A stretch of 64,000 bases of DNA from Distichodus sexfasciatus (Eukaryota; Chordata; Actinopteri; Characiformes; Distichodontidae), in assembly GCA_032718565.1 (NCBI GenBank), contig JAVGVS010000239.1:620140-684139 (forward strand). The letters run 5' to 3'. Within the stretch, counting starts at the first letter, position 1, and every line of letters starts with the position of its first letter. This document shows positions 25,201-37,025 of this stretch, piece after piece. Made by a program: the position numbers and the translations under genes. The notes below the pieces were generated by a model. It was not told where the DNA came from. It saw only the letters and a list, made by a program, of their open reading frames with translations, and searched no databases.

Positions 25201-25512
25201 TCATTAGCTTGTTCATTTTCAAACGCACCTAATCAATATAAGTTTCTATAACTATACTGTTGAACATCAGTTAGTAAAATGATCATCTGTACTTTGTTAA
25301 TAATCTAGATCAGATGTGGTCTTAACCACTTTGTAAGTGAACTCTGAAGTAAGAGTTGAAAACATCACAAAATCTGACCTAGTATTTTATCCCCTCCCAT
25401 GTTTCAGAGTAGTGTTGCTAGCTATTAAAAGTCTTGATTGGAGAGTAGGAAAAACATAAGCATACTCATTTAACAAAACATCAGGCAGAAAGACGTAAAA
25501 TGGGGTACCCAC

Positions 25513-25593
25513 CCTGCATTTCTCTCCTTCTCCTTTGAATTAGGAAAAATGCTAACTCATTTCCTGGGTGAGAACCGAAACAGGATTGTTCAC
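25513..25593 (-). pseudogene. smc6: smc6 exon 7 with two in-frame stops (81 bp)
   Basis: The acceptor ATTCAG is followed by VNNPVSVLTQEM, a perfect SMC6 Q-loop/lid match, and the exon closes with KGEGEK at a GTGGGT donor. Length and phase fit the family. Inside, the codon after serine is TAG (25554-25552) where SMC6 has lysine, and TAA (25542-25540) stands where SMC6 has glutamine; neighbouring residues are also off-consensus. These changes keep the exon length, so they look like substitutions rather than simple indel errors. Confidence 0.85.
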
Positions 25594-25838
25594 CTGAATA
25601 AAAAGATCACAATAAAGTGCAGTGAGCATTTTGACATATATGTATACACAGACACATATACAGTTTCTTGGCTCCTTTTTCCTTTCAGTGTTATGACAGG
25701 TCATATATTAGGTCACCTGTTATAACTCAGAAAGGAAGTGTTTCATTAAATATAAAGCTAGAGTTAGCAAACTGCACAATAATGTAAAAACATTTATTTT
25801 AATGAATCGTGTTTGATTATGAAGGATAGGATATTATA

Positions 25839-26439
25839 TGTGACCCTCCACGGCAAAAGCAGTCGCTTATTGCAAATTTTCAGTTTTCAATTGAGTTATG
25901 CTGTTTTCATGAAAGGGCATAAATCAACCTTCAAAACAATACTTATATAAAATAGATTGGAATGACATATGACTGAGATATCAACATTCAAAAGAGTCGG
26001 GAGTTTCTTCTGTCACAAGTGAAAGCGATCTGCCTTTGAAGTTGACTACTCGGCGTAGCACTCCTGAGCTCGCTCAGGTCCGGCTACATTGCATTCTGGT
26101 AGCCTCGCTGCATTCACAGCACAGGATAGCCTACCTGCGTTAGGTTAACGAACTTTCGAGATGAAGATAGTTCGATATCTTCGCAGCTAGTCAACGAGTG
26201 GATTTACCGTAAATATATTGAGTAGAGTGGTCAGAAACAAATTCTCACACCTCCAAGAAAGTCGTTTGTGGATGGAAGGGTAAGTTTTCAGCGAAATTGA
26301 TTCTAACAGTACAGTATGAACTTCACTGTTTCGACACTAAAACAAAAATCCAACATTTTACCCCGCATAACATAGCCTTTCGTTTTCCTCGGGAAACCTC
26401 CGTTGTGACGAGCGACTGGTTTTGCCGTGGAGGGTCACA
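25839..26439. mobile_element. MITE with TGTGACCCTCCACGGC ends, copy 2
   Basis: The ends TGTGACCCTCCACGGCAAAA and TTTTGCCGTGGAGGGTCACA are near-perfect inverted repeats. The interior aligns with 13659-14306 (ATATGACTGAGATATCAACA, CTGCCTTTGAAGTTGACTA). Flanks suggest a TA-rich target, possibly TATA. Located between smc6 exons 6 and 7. Confidence 0.88.
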
Positions 26440-26576
26440 TATGTGCATATGATAGGATAGCTTTATAATGTTAATAGTACACCATTATTACAGAGGTACA
26501 GGTGGTTTATTATTTTATCAGGTAAAGCAAAAGCAGTTAAAACATGGCTTAGGGTGTAAAACATGAACAGTATTAC

Positions 26577-26632
26577 CTGAATATTGAAATGATCAAGGAT
26601 GGAAATCAGTTCCTCCTTTTTGTATGGTACAA
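26577..26632 (-). CDS. smc6: smc6 exon 6 (56 bp)
   Basis: A short exon encoding VVPYKKEELISILDHFNIQ, equivalent to the conserved KKEEL-ILDHFNIQ helix leading to the Q-loop region. Acceptor is CTAAG and donor GTAATA. Phases agree on both sides. An in-frame TAA lies just outside, in the intron. Confidence 0.92.
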
Positions 26633-26639
26633 CTTAGCC

Positions 26640-28560
26640 TACAGAGAGAGAAACAATTCATTTACAATTTGCATACATATAATCTGAAAAAAAGAGAGCT
26701 GGACTCAAGATGGGTTCAACACGTGGCTAAAATTATACATAAATTACATACATCTTAGATTAGTAGATCTTAGATCTTAGCAGAGCTGAAAGTTAATACA
26801 TGTCATGTCTTAACTGGTGAACTGAACAAAGTTCAGAGTAGCATCTTAGAGTTTATCAGTACACTACCTTTTTATAGCACTTATGATTGTGGAGCATTCT
26901 ATTTCAGGCATTGTCACAAAGCAGCTTTGCAGACTTAAACGTTTAAAATTTCTAATATAGAATGCCAGGGGAGGAACAGCAAGGGAAAACTCTCTCTGTT
27001 GTAAATTGGCATAAAGCTTCTTCTGAACTTTTACTGGAGTGTACATTTACGCATGCAACAGTGCCTGTATTACTAACAAGTTTAGCCTTTAGATGTTCAA
27101 TTAAGGTTTAAGAGATCCGTATGACTGGTCTAGTTTTCTCCCATTCTAACTGGGATCTAATTTTATCTCAAGAGGAGCTAACTGTACAATGTAATTTCTT
27201 GATAAGATTGTACATTTCAGTAGAATCAGGTGGAATAGGACAGTACATCAGAGAATTTCATACTAAAGCTGCATGTAGGAATCATAATGCCTGGCACCCG
27301 TTTCTCACCCTTTGAGTTTCCAAAACATTTTTCAGACAAATTAGTGCCTAATCACTTCCAAAGCCAGCAGATCCAAAGCTAATGATAAGAAAGCAATGAC
27401 GGCGGTTGTGTCAGAGATTTTCTGGCACTGGCTCAGCATGGGAGCTTTGTCTCCCTTTGTCACTGCCTTGAGAACCCACATGCACCCATCTCACACTCTG
27501 TGTTATTTGATATTGCATTAAAATGTGTTAATGCAATATATTGTGTTGTTGTGCTCAGATATTCCATTTGATTGTATGGTTATGCAACATTATCAAGATT
27601 ACCCAGATACAACTGGCAAGTCTCTGGTATGCGTGGTACGTGCTTGCCACCTACTGGCAAACATGGCCAATAACGTCTCTGTGTTAAAAACCCAGGTTAC
27701 ACAATCTATCGTCATCAGCCCTCTTTCTGTTCGCTGACTGGACGCTAAAAGAACCTAGTTGAGGGAAACTGAAGCCTTAGGAGAGTGTCCTGCCCCTAGT
27801 ACTGTAGCGAAATCAATATTGATTTCAAGATTCAAGATTTGTCATGTGCATAGTAATAGCAACCACACACATTTAAATGTATCGTGAATATGAATGTGAA
27901 AGGTCCTGATAATTCATAATTCCAAACAATGTTCCCAAAATCACAGAACAATTTGCCTTTTTTTTTTACAGGGACAAGGTTCTTTTCATTATAGCCATCC
28001 TTCTTTTTGCACCAAATCCAAAAGTGTGTATTGCCAGACAAACATGTAAAAACGTTTTAAAAAGTCCAGGTGGTTACGTTTGTGTACAACTACAGAAAAT
28101 AGAATATTTTTCTGGCATACTATACAAATAATCTACTGGCATGGAGGTGCAGTTTGATGGTTCTGGAGAGTTGGTAACACCAGGATTATACTTTTTCTTG
28201 CAAATTCAGTTATCCCTGGAGATATTTTTGCTACTCTTACCATCCTTACCACTTTTTATTATTGTTCTAAAAGTAGAAAGGGGCATTTTTCATTCCCTGA
28301 TAAAGATAGGACGACAAACTTCTTCCTCATTAGAAGACTCCGCAAATAAACAAGGTACTGTACGGGTCTAGACTGACAAAGTGTTGTCTGTTGGAGAGGT
28401 ATAATTCTCATGGGTCTGCTGTTATCTCAAATATGCCTTTGCATTCAATTGAAAATCCATCACTGCTAATGTACAATGGGCGAAAATCCATCATGGCGTA
28501 CTCCCTGACTACGTTTTCAAAATTATAGTTTAATGTTGGGCGTACCAAACTATCGAGGTT
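26640..28560. other. Intron of smc6 with minor repeat remnants
   Basis: Near 26870-27050, TATAGCACTTATG, GGCATTGTCACAAAGCAGCT resembles a repeat tail common in fish. Near 27825, TTCAAGATTCAAGATTTGTC looks like a LINE 3' end on the minus strand. No coding exon was seen. Confidence 0.4.
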
Positions 28561-28564
28561 CATC

Positions 28565-29245
28565 ACCCGTCAAAAGTTTGGACACACCTTCTCATTCAAT
28601 GTTTTTACTATTTTCTCCATTGTAGATTAATATTGAAAACATTAAAATGTCAACAAAAGTATTACAAACCAGAATGTTTTATATTTTAGATTCTTTAAAG
28701 AAGCCACCTTTTGCTTTGATGACAGCTTTGCACTCTCTTGGCATTCTTTCAATAAGATTCATGAGGTATTGATTTGGAATGGTTTTTAATTGACAGGTTT
28801 GCCTCATCAAGAGTTAACTGGTGGAATTTCTTGAAGGTCAGTCAATCCGGAAAATTTCAAAAATGTTGAATGTATCCTCAAGCACAGTTGCGAAAACTAT
28901 CAAACCCTAGGATGAAACTTGAGGACCGCTCCAGGAAAGGAAGACCAAAATTCAGAAACCGCATAGTAACCTCAGATTAGAGCCCAAATAAATTCTTCAC
29001 AATGTTCAAGTAGCAGACACATCTCAACATCAACGGTTGCGTGCTTTCGTCCAGATAGCCTAGCCTCCTAATCACCCAACCTAAGCCTTCTGAGATGGTC
29101 TGGAAGGATGGGATTGGACCATAAGTGAAGGCAAAGCATGTGCTCAGGAGCTCCTTCAAGTCTGTTGGAAAACCATTCCAGGACAATACCTCACGAATCT
29201 TATAGAAGGAATGGCAAGAGTGGCTACAATTATTGGGGACACACT
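28565..29245 (+). mobile_element. Internally deleted Tc1-like element
   Basis: The left end GTCAAAAGTTTGGACACACC is a classic fish Tc1 terminus, followed by the long inverted repeat (GATGACAGCTTTGCACTCTC, ATAAGATTCATGAGGTATTG). Transposase fragments with AAAATGTTGAATGTATCCTC and GGAAAGGAAGACCAAAATTC follow, then the C-terminal part ending near TGGCAAGAGTGGCTAC. Same family as the copies at 1.05 and 15.6 kb. Confidence 0.8.
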
Positions 29246-29656
29246 TATAACAGGAATTTTGCCAACGGGTGAGGACTCAACATCTCGCAGGTAGCGTCTT
29301 AAATCCGCAAAAAAAACAAAAACAAAAAACAAACCTCAGGTCTGCACAATTCACACGCATCGTGTTTTGATGTTGAAACACGTGCTCTGCATAGATTTGG
29401 TATTTCAGGCAATAACATTTCCACACTGTTAATTAGCTAATCAGTTGCATCATGTGTGTAGGAAATAGCAAATCTGTCCAGAGCAAGTGTAGGCAATAAA
29501 CAGGAATGGGAACTCCAGTATTAGGTCACATACGGAAGGGCTTGAAGACGTAATGTAAATGTAAAGAACAGTCACTTCCAGTCCAGAAGATTGAACAATC
29601 AAATGTACATCACTGGCTATAGTTCAGAGTTAGCCATCTTTTAAAGTGCTCTCTAC

Positions 29657-29793
29657 CTATTTTGCTCTTAAGCTTGTAGGTTCTCATTCCTTCACTAGAG
29701 ATGCGAAGGTCAGTGATGATGGACTCCCCAAACAGTTCAGGTTTGTATGCATCTTGACCTCTGTTTCTCAGGGTGATAGAGATTTCTGCAGAG
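29657..29793 (-). CDS. smc6: smc6 exon 5: head domain beta sheet (137 bp)
   Basis: It encodes SAEISITLRNRGQDAY, then a FGESIITDLRIS segment and TYKLKSKI, matching the vertebrate SMC6 stretch that follows the P-loop helix. Acceptor TTTATAG and donor GTAGAG. It ends one base into a codon that exon 6 completes as valine. Open and well conserved. Confidence 0.95.
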
Positions 29794-30356
29794 CTATAAA
29801 TGAAATAAGCACACAAATATATAAAACTACATAAAAACAAGTACACATGATGTCAAGTGTAGTCATATCTAAAAAAACTAAAAGGGAATGATAAATATAT
29901 GCCAGTTAGCGAAGGAAACATACGTTTGCAGTGTTTTATTACAGTGGACCTAACGGTCAAAACACAACAACATTTCAGGAAATACAGCGACATTTCAGGG
30001 CCTTTTATGGTTTATTTAAGTTGGACATTCATTCATTTAACTTTAAAGAAGTCATCTATAGGGAACTCAAGTACTCCCCAATCACTCCAGTCATAGTTTT
30101 ATAAGCGAAATGGCAATACAACATTAGATTTGATTTTACAAGGAAAACCAAAAATATAACAGGTCTAATTGAGAACCACTGTTATAAGAAAAAAATCAAG
30201 CATGGTGTATTACAAGGTTTTTCCAAGATAATTGATGTTATTTAACAGAATAAAACCTAACTTTTATTTCTATACTTTCCTAGTAGCATGCTTTAATAAT
30301 GAAAGCATAATTCACTAATAACCAGCCTACAGTTAAAAAAGAAAAGAGGGCATTAC

Positions 30357-30462
30357 CTTTCTCCTTCCTTGACAAAGTTTTTGAGAGAAGAGCCTCTGTT
30401 GGTGGTCTGAGCTTTACCTCCCAGACTCACAATAAGAGCTGTCAATATTGCACTCTTGCCAC
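30357..30462 (-). CDS. smc6: smc6 exon 4: Walker A completion (106 bp)
   Basis: The exon begins GT-GGC-AAG, completing the Walker A motif GNNGSGKSA, followed by ILTALIVSLGGKA and TTNRGSSLKNFVKEGE. These are hallmark SMC6 head residues. Acceptor TTTTTAG and donor GTAATG are canonical. It ends in phase 2, matched by the first base of exon 5. No lesion is seen, so the nucleotide-binding loop itself is preserved. Confidence 0.95.
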
Positions 30463-30689
30463 CTAAAAAACAGATTATTTTTATAATGTCATTGAAAAAA
30501 CAGTCTTCACAATGCTGGCATGTTTTTGAGCTCGTGTTTATTTAAGAAACAAGGTTGTTAAGTCAAATCAAATTCAGTGGCCATTTTGACATTTTAAAAT
30601 ATGTAACCCTAGTATTTATTTGACAAACTAAAAAGTATGCTAAAAAGAATGAGTTATTAGGACAGTAATGTAGTAATTTATCATGTACA

Positions 30690-30822
30690 CAATGGGCCAA
30701 TTTCCCAGTCTAGGTTTAAGTCTAGTCCTACACTACCTTTGAATTTGAATGGTAAATCCCCACTGATACTACAACTTAGTCCAAGACTAGGCTTAATCCA
30801 TTAGCAAGAAACCAGCCCAATG
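30690..30822. mobile_element. Small MITE (GGTTTAAGTCTAGTCC inverted repeat)
   Basis: Left AGTCTAGGTTTAAGTCTAGT and right CCAAGACTAGGCTTAATCC are inverted, with outer GGGCC/CAGCCC ends and CAATG next to both sides. About 120 bp, intronic. Confidence 0.6.
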
Positions 30823-31589
30823 TGTCTGAAAAACAAACTATAACAGTGAAACAATGTTTAACTTGCTGCTAACATGTGACACCTGTTGTTGCAGAATTAT
30901 TAGAATAATCTTGATTTTTCAAAAAAGTAGTTTAAACCAATAATTTATCTTAATAGCATGACATAATACACTGCTTTAGTTCAGATGTCCTGACATCTTC
31001 TAGCAAACTGCCAGTACATATTTGTCAGAGATGTCAAAACACACAGTAGGTCGAAATTTAATTCTGGGTCTAAATCAAGGACAAAGACCGGGTCAATATT
31101 CATTGAAAAAGTGACTTACATTGAACATATGCTCCTCTCCAGATGCATTTTTATTTTTTCATATAGAAACATGAAGTTAGGTTTTGCTTTTTAGGTTTTG
31201 CTCAGGCATTCAATTTGCCATTGAATGCATGAGTCTACAAAGGGGAGACACTGTATTTTATAACGCTGTCTTGCACATAGCTATTTTAAAGGTAAATGTA
31301 TTAATGGGGGGCGTGACTTCATTCTTGCAATCTTTTGAACAATGTGTGAAGTAATCAGTGCAATCTTAGGAAATATATAAACACTGCAGTGGGTGAAACT
31401 TGCACATAACGCTGCAAAATGGAATCTATGTATGAAGACTACTAGCTCGATGCATATTAAACGTACTCATGCCTCTGCACGGAACAAAGTCATTTTTATT
31501 GGCATGAGCAGCTGTTCTCATTCATGTTCATGTTGTGAGATTTTGCTTTGCTGCTTATGTCCTTAGAATGACACAAGTTTATATTTTTC

Positions 31590-31625
31590 AATTTGCATAA
31601 CGTCCCAACTGTTTTGGAATTGGGG
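31590..31625. repeat. Terminal fragment of a Tc1/mariner family
   Basis: GCATAACGTCCCAACTGTTT and GGAATTGGGGTTGTA match the right end of the 19.9 and 57.9 kb Tc1 families. Confidence 0.65.
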
Positions 31626-32717
31626 TTGTACAACTGCTTAAAAGTTGTAAAATTAAGTATCTTCTCTCATTAAACACAAAGTGCATTAAATTCAAGTGCA
31701 TTTTAACATTGCACAACAAATGTAAACAGTTATTAATAAAGTATTTTATATTATTATTTGTTTTGGCTTTATATAGTATTAGAAATAGTAAGAGCAGTGT
31801 CTGTTTTGTTGAGTTTTTATTATACAGAGACATTCTACTACTATTATACAAGGACATTAGTACTGTGAAGAAAAATAAGGTTAGTGCAAAACGGAAATAG
31901 TTCTTAATTAATTTGATATCCATCTGGATACAGAAAAAATTATTTGATAAAAAATGATTTTTCGCTATATTAATTTTTTTCCTATTGGTTAATCTCTAAC
32001 ATTATAGAATGGAAAAAATATTTTCTGACCATTTTAAAATGAAGAAATAGTCTTGGGTAACTTTGAGCCAATTTGAACACATTTTAGGTTTTCTGGGAAA
32101 TAACTTCTATTTCCCACAATCCCTGGTGTGCGACGCGGGTCGTGTTAAAATTCCGTGATTACTGCGTGCCTGAAATAATCACAAGAAATTATCTACAACA
32201 GTCTGTATTGTGAGTAGAACGCTGGTTGTTTTTGTTTTTTTTTTAAGCTAAAATATGAGTTTTGTCTGTAATAAAGAGGAAGATCTGACTGAACTTTACA
32301 CAGATGACCGGCGAGTTGCATAATAAACATTCCTAATAAGAAAGCTATACAATCGGCTATCAAAAATTTCTATACCTTGCCTACTGATAACATCACTCGG
32401 TAGACAGTGAGTTCTGTTACAGCCAGAGTCCAATGGACGGTAGACACCTTTCTGCAACAGGTTGCAGGTAGCGAGACGATAGCGGGTGGGCGTGAGACGA
32501 TGCCTCGCTTCGGTTTGGCTTTGATCATGTAAGGCGAAGCGCTTGAGCTCGGCGTCGCTCATAATTAAAGAAGTCGTTTATTTTTATTTGAATTTTTCTT
32601 GTAATGATCACATCACAACATCCTACTTCAGCCATGTTTAAAAGTCTTTCAGCTGAAAGCCGATAATGCATTTTTGGCTGAAAAGATTTTGGTGCCCGAA
32701 TTTTTGGTGCATCCCTA
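31626..32717. mobile_element. hAT-like non-autonomous element, copy 2
   Basis: The interior matches 3583-4767 step for step (AAGTATCTTCTCTCATTAAA, R1 core, GAAAGCTATACAATCGGCTA, GCATTTTTGGC) and ends TTTTTGGTGCATCCCTA. The left terminus is lost against the Tc1 fragment. Single copy of the unit that is triplicated at 4060. Confidence 0.7.
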
Positions 32718-32810
32718 CTGTCACGTCAGTGTAATTATAACAGCGTTCGACACTGACGGTGTGCAAGGCTGTCTTTCTGCACAACAATTCAGTTGAAAAT
32801 GTAACTTTCT

Positions 32811-32965
32811 AGGGCGGCACAGTGGCGCAGTGGTTAGCGGCGACCTCACAGCAAGAAGGTCCTGGGTTGGAATCCTGGGTCGGCTGTAGGGCCTTTCTGT
32901 GCGCAGTTTGCATGCTCTACCTGTCTTCGCATGGGTTTCCTCCCACAGTCCAAAAGCAACTCTAA
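32811..32965 (+). repeat. Common fish GGGCGGCACAGTGG repeat, 5' part
   Basis: AGGGCGGCACAGTGGCGCAG then TGGTTAGC, CCTCACAGCAAGAAGGTCCT, GGGTTGGAATCC and GTGCGCAGTTTGCATG. The box A/B-like words (TGGTTAGC; GGTTGGAATCC) suggest a tRNA-derived SINE or a related element. A more decayed full-length relative is at 57287-57593. Confidence 0.75.
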
Positions 32966-33063
32966 CTGTCTAATTGACAACTCTTAATTAAAATATTCAC
33001 ACTTCATCCAGTTATATTTCATGCTTCATATTTATGCATAAATAGTGCGTGTATCACGTCAGG

Positions 33064-33440
33064 GTAATTATAACACTAGGGGAGGGAGGATCCACATTTC
33101 TTCAGTTTCGATCCGATTCTGATACACGGCTGCCGATACTGATATAGATTCCGATACCATATCTCTTTTTACTTTAAAATTATTATTATTAGGGACTTAG
33201 AACCGTTTCTCTTTGTACTTTAAATGATTATTGTTTAGGGATTTAGAATCGTTTCTGGGTGAGAACTACAACCTAAAACCATCAGAAACACAGAGACTGC
33301 GAGCGAGAGCTGGTGCTGTTAAGGAAATCGTAGTATAATCTGAGATGCACCAATCCAACTTTTTCAGTTCCAGTACCGATAGCAATACTTAGGCTATGGG
33401 TATCGACCGATCCTGAGAACCGATCCGATACCAGTTTTCA
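33064..33440. mobile_element. Decayed hAT terminal sequences
   Basis: CGATCCGATTCTGATACACG, GCTGCCGATACTG and GAGATGCACCAATCCAACTT, TTTTCAGTTCC are typical sub-terminal words of fish hAT families. Probably two overlapping or nested relics. No coding capacity. Confidence 0.5.
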
Positions 33441-33759
33441 ACCTTTGGGGAGAATTTGGGGTGTTTTTCTATACCTTTGTTTTTAGGCTTATTATAATAG
33501 TGTTTGTGTAAAAGTTGTCCAGACATGCGTCATGTTGTTGTGTTCAGGAGCATCATATTTTCTCAGATGTGTCATAGTTTGGCGTGTGGCTCAGCAGCAG
33601 TGATGGGGACACACATTCCCTGAGGAACTGAACAAATTCTTAATATACTTGAACTTGATCGCTTAACGAGCCTCGGTAAGCCACGCCCTCCCACCACCGA
33701 CCAAGGTCATCTCGCTGCATTTAGCTGACGTGAGGAGAACTCTTACCATGGTAAACCCA

Positions 33760-34820
33760 CAAATGACTGCTGGACCAAACAACAGTCTCTGAGCACATGA
33801 CCAACATTCTAGGTTGTGTGCTCAGAGACTACACTGCACTGATCTTGTCACTGAATCGGGACAAAACTAAAGAAATGATCAATGCACCACGGTAGAGACA
33901 GTAAAGAACATCAAGTTTCTGAGAGTTTACATCTCATATGACCTCACCTTTTTATATCTTCACTTCTTCAAAAATGATTCATTAACAATTAATCTTGAAC
34001 TAATGTTTACTGTTACTAATGTTCCCAACCTCACCCTGATCTACCGGGGCCTGACCAGCTGCATGTCTGTCTGATAATACCTGTAACGAACTGTTGATGC
34101 AGCTCGCAACATCATCGGAACGTCTCTCCTCCCCGCTACAGGAGCTCTTCTGCAAGTGCTGCATCAGGAAGGACTCCTGCATTGTTCTTAACCCCTCACA
34201 TAGACTCTTCACACTGCTTCCATACAGCAGACGCTATCGCAGCATTGGGGCCTGATCTACAAGACTGTGCGACTGCTTCTTCCCTAAGTCTCAGCTCACC
34301 AAACACACTACCGAGTGCCACTCCCTCGCTTACCCAGACTGTAAACTGACTCTACTGCACCTCTGCACATTACTCATCTATGTTTTGTGCTGCACATGTT
34401 GCTACATGGACAATCTCATCCATGCCACACTGACACTGTTCCACACTGTTTATGTTTACAGACTGACTGTACAGTATACTCACATTTAACTGCTGCTGAT
34501 CCTGCGTACATTTAATGCACAAAGTATAACTGTATTCCATGATTATAACTGTAGTTCTCTTCTATTGTAACTGCTATTACAATATTGTAGCTTCTCCTCT
34601 TGACTTGTTTCGATATTTGCATAAAATTAGTGTACATTGTTTGAATATATTACTGATTGTGGTTTTCTCCACTTGCACATAGTTGCACATATTACTAAGC
34701 CCCCACATAGTTAGCTTAGACACTACAAAGACACTTATTTTTTTTAGAATTGCCATATTGGACTGCTGCAGATGTTTGCACATGCAATACAGAAAAAGAC
34801 CCTAATTGTAGTTTGAATAC
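33760..34820 (+). mobile_element. LINE fragment, RT C-terminus and 3' UTR
   Basis: Frameshifted plus-strand coding matches the common fish LINE: LNRDKTKEMI around 33855, KNIKFLRVYIS-like text around 33910, then the GTSLLP / SGRRYRS-type C-terminus around 34110-34260. A CTGCAC/TGCACA-rich 3' UTR follows. Same broad family as the 5.8 and 55.7 kb copies. Heavily mutated. Confidence 0.7.
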
Positions 34821-35058
34821 TGCATATGTAAACATTTTAAAACACAAAAATAAATGAATGAACATATAATTCTGCAAAAGAGGCGACACAGTAAGCATAC
34901 ATCACAGAGTATAAATGTGTTGTACAAATGCCATAACCATAAACTATGTACTATAACATTTAAATATTAATATTAAAATGCCTAAACCTTCTGATAGCAC
35001 TTTAACACTTCATCAATAGTAACTCTTTTATACACAGATACAGAAGCTAAAAACTTAC

Positions 35059-35176
35059 TTCCATTATTTCCAACGATAAAGTTGACATTTGGCCCAAATG
35101 TAAAAGGACCAAGCAGCGAATGGCACATAAAATTCTTCAGAAAGACTGCCTCAATAATGCCAACCTCTCCTGAAGC
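35059..35176 (-). CDS. smc6: smc6 exon 3: start of the ATPase head (118 bp)
   Basis: The acceptor TTCCTTCAG leads into ASGEVGIIEAVFLKNFMC and continues through HSLLGPF to IVGNN, the first beta strands of the SMC6 head and the start of the P-loop. The exon ends inside the Walker A serine codon (phase 1) at a GTAAGT donor, and exon 4 supplies the remaining two bases. The match to vertebrate SMC6 is very strong and the frame is open. Confidence 0.95.
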
Positions 35177-35284
35177 CTGAAGGAAAATCATATAGATCAT
35201 ATACAGTGTGTGTGTTTATACAGAAGATTGTAAATTATATAAAAGTAAATGTAAATTATAAAGAAGATTTTATATATACAGACA

Positions 35285-35316
35285 CACATATATGTGTTAC
35301 ACACACACACATATAC

Positions 35317-35356
<40 letters not shown>

Positions 35357-35360
35357 ATAA
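35285..35360. repeat. (AC)n/(TA)n/(TATG)n microsatellite
   Basis: Alternating ACAC, TATA and TATG runs at the left edge of the following Tc1 element. Confidence 0.9.
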
Positions 35361-36034
35361 CATGTATGTATAAATCTTCTTTCAGATTGTATCATGGATA
35401 GTGGTTATACTGCTACCATCTTTTGTGCTACAACAAGAAACTAATTAATTTATTTAACAAATGAAATGAACTAAAATGCCAATTCTTAGTGAGGAAAAAG
35501 TTAGGACACCCTCACAACTGGGGCAGTTGATAGCGTAATAAGCGTGTCAGAAGGTCGCCAGGTTGAATCAGGGCGGTAAAATTACTGGGGTATCGCCAGG
35601 CAGGTACCAAGTCTGGCACTGCTTCCCGGGCACTTGTTAGCTGCCCACTGCTCCTTCACGGATGGGTTAACTGCCGAGGTCAAATAATCACTCACATTCA
35701 TTCATATTTAAAATGTCTAGAATTATACTCAGGTGCACCACATAAGGTTAAAATCATTAGAACATTGTTACAGAGCCTTTTGGTGGAACCCGTCTTATTT
35801 AAAGCACAGGCATTTAATTTGGTTTGCTCTTGATTGTTGAAATGAGTGCCTTCACCACGGTGAGATCCAAAGAGCTATCTGAGGCCTTCAGAAATACAAT
35901 TGTAGATGCTTATGAGTCTGGAAAATGATATAAAAAGATCTCAAGAGGCTTTGGAATCAGTCGTTCTATTGTCCGGAAGATAATTTGCAAGCGGAGAACA
36001 TTTAAAACAACTGTTAACATGTCCAGGTCAGACT

Positions 36035-36804
36035 AAAAATACAAACAGTAGGAAATTATAGTGGGCAAACAAACATTATTACAATTCAAACCAACAATGC
36101 CCAAACGCTGACGGAATCGCGGAATCCGTTGTAAAACGCGGAATGTCATTATAACACTGATGCTCGGTGTGTAAAACCGGCAATGATTTCTAATCAATTT
36201 TGGCGCTGCAGCGGCCCCTGTCGTGTTTACCTGTTGAGGACTCAGCTTTCCACACACACAAATGCACAGACACAGTGGGGAAAATGTCAATGGTCAGCTA
36301 TGGCAAAGAGGCTCGCTGAAACATCAAAGTCCTCAAAAAAATTACAGAATTCAAGTGTCAGTGCTAAGTTTAGAGCAGAACAATACCCAAACGATTTTTA
36401 CGAATCGGGAGAACAACCCTTTTGTAAGTTTTGCCAGCACACTATTGACTGGATCCGCAAGAACACACGTGACGACCACTTACAGTCACAAACTCACATC
36501 AGAAATAATTCGTTTTGCACGAAAAATGAATGTTTTTTTTTGTTTACAGGTAAATGTTTTACGAAAGCAGTAAATGTTCTGCTGAACCCCAGCACTTTGT
36601 TGAAGTTGAATAACAGTCATTTAGTGTGATTTTTTCCTACTGCGTTGTTCTTTTTTCACCATCCACTCCATCATTTGACACTTTTTAGGTGAATAAATAT
36701 GATTATATAACGTAAACAATTCAGAAGAATAAAAATAAAACGGAATTCCGGAAGAAATAAAACGGAATTTAGGAAAAAACAAAACAGATTTCATAGGGCC
36801 CTAC
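36035..36804 (+). mobile_element. hAT-like element with a CGGBP1-like BED finger
   Basis: The right end TTTCATAGGGCCCTA is a fish hAT terminus, with sub-terminal AACGGAATTCCGGAAG and ACGGAATTTAGG. An ORF frame starting MAKRLAETSKSSKK (from 36299) contains FYESGEQPFCKFCQHTIDW and a later HLQSQTH, the C-x2-C...H-x5-H BED finger pattern seen in CGGBP1 and hAT transposases. No catalytic core. Left end decayed. Confidence 0.65.
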
Positions 36805-37025
36805 AATAGGTCTTAACCAAATAAGGTAAAAAAAAAAATAGAGATGCAACAAAATAAGAATGCTGCTCTCAGCTGTTCCCTACAAAAAAAGTGGACAACT
36901 GCTCAAAACGCCTAACAATAGACACTGCAATAAATGTGGAGTAGACTCAAAAACAACAACCTTGCTAATACCATATTTGCTGCAGCAGGACCTGGTCTGC
37001 TCACCATCACAGAATCCACTATGAA

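Noticed and set aside
34000..34212. Minus-strand ORF of 70 codons with QAPVDQGEVGN
   Set aside because: It is antisense to the plus-strand LINE RT fragment.
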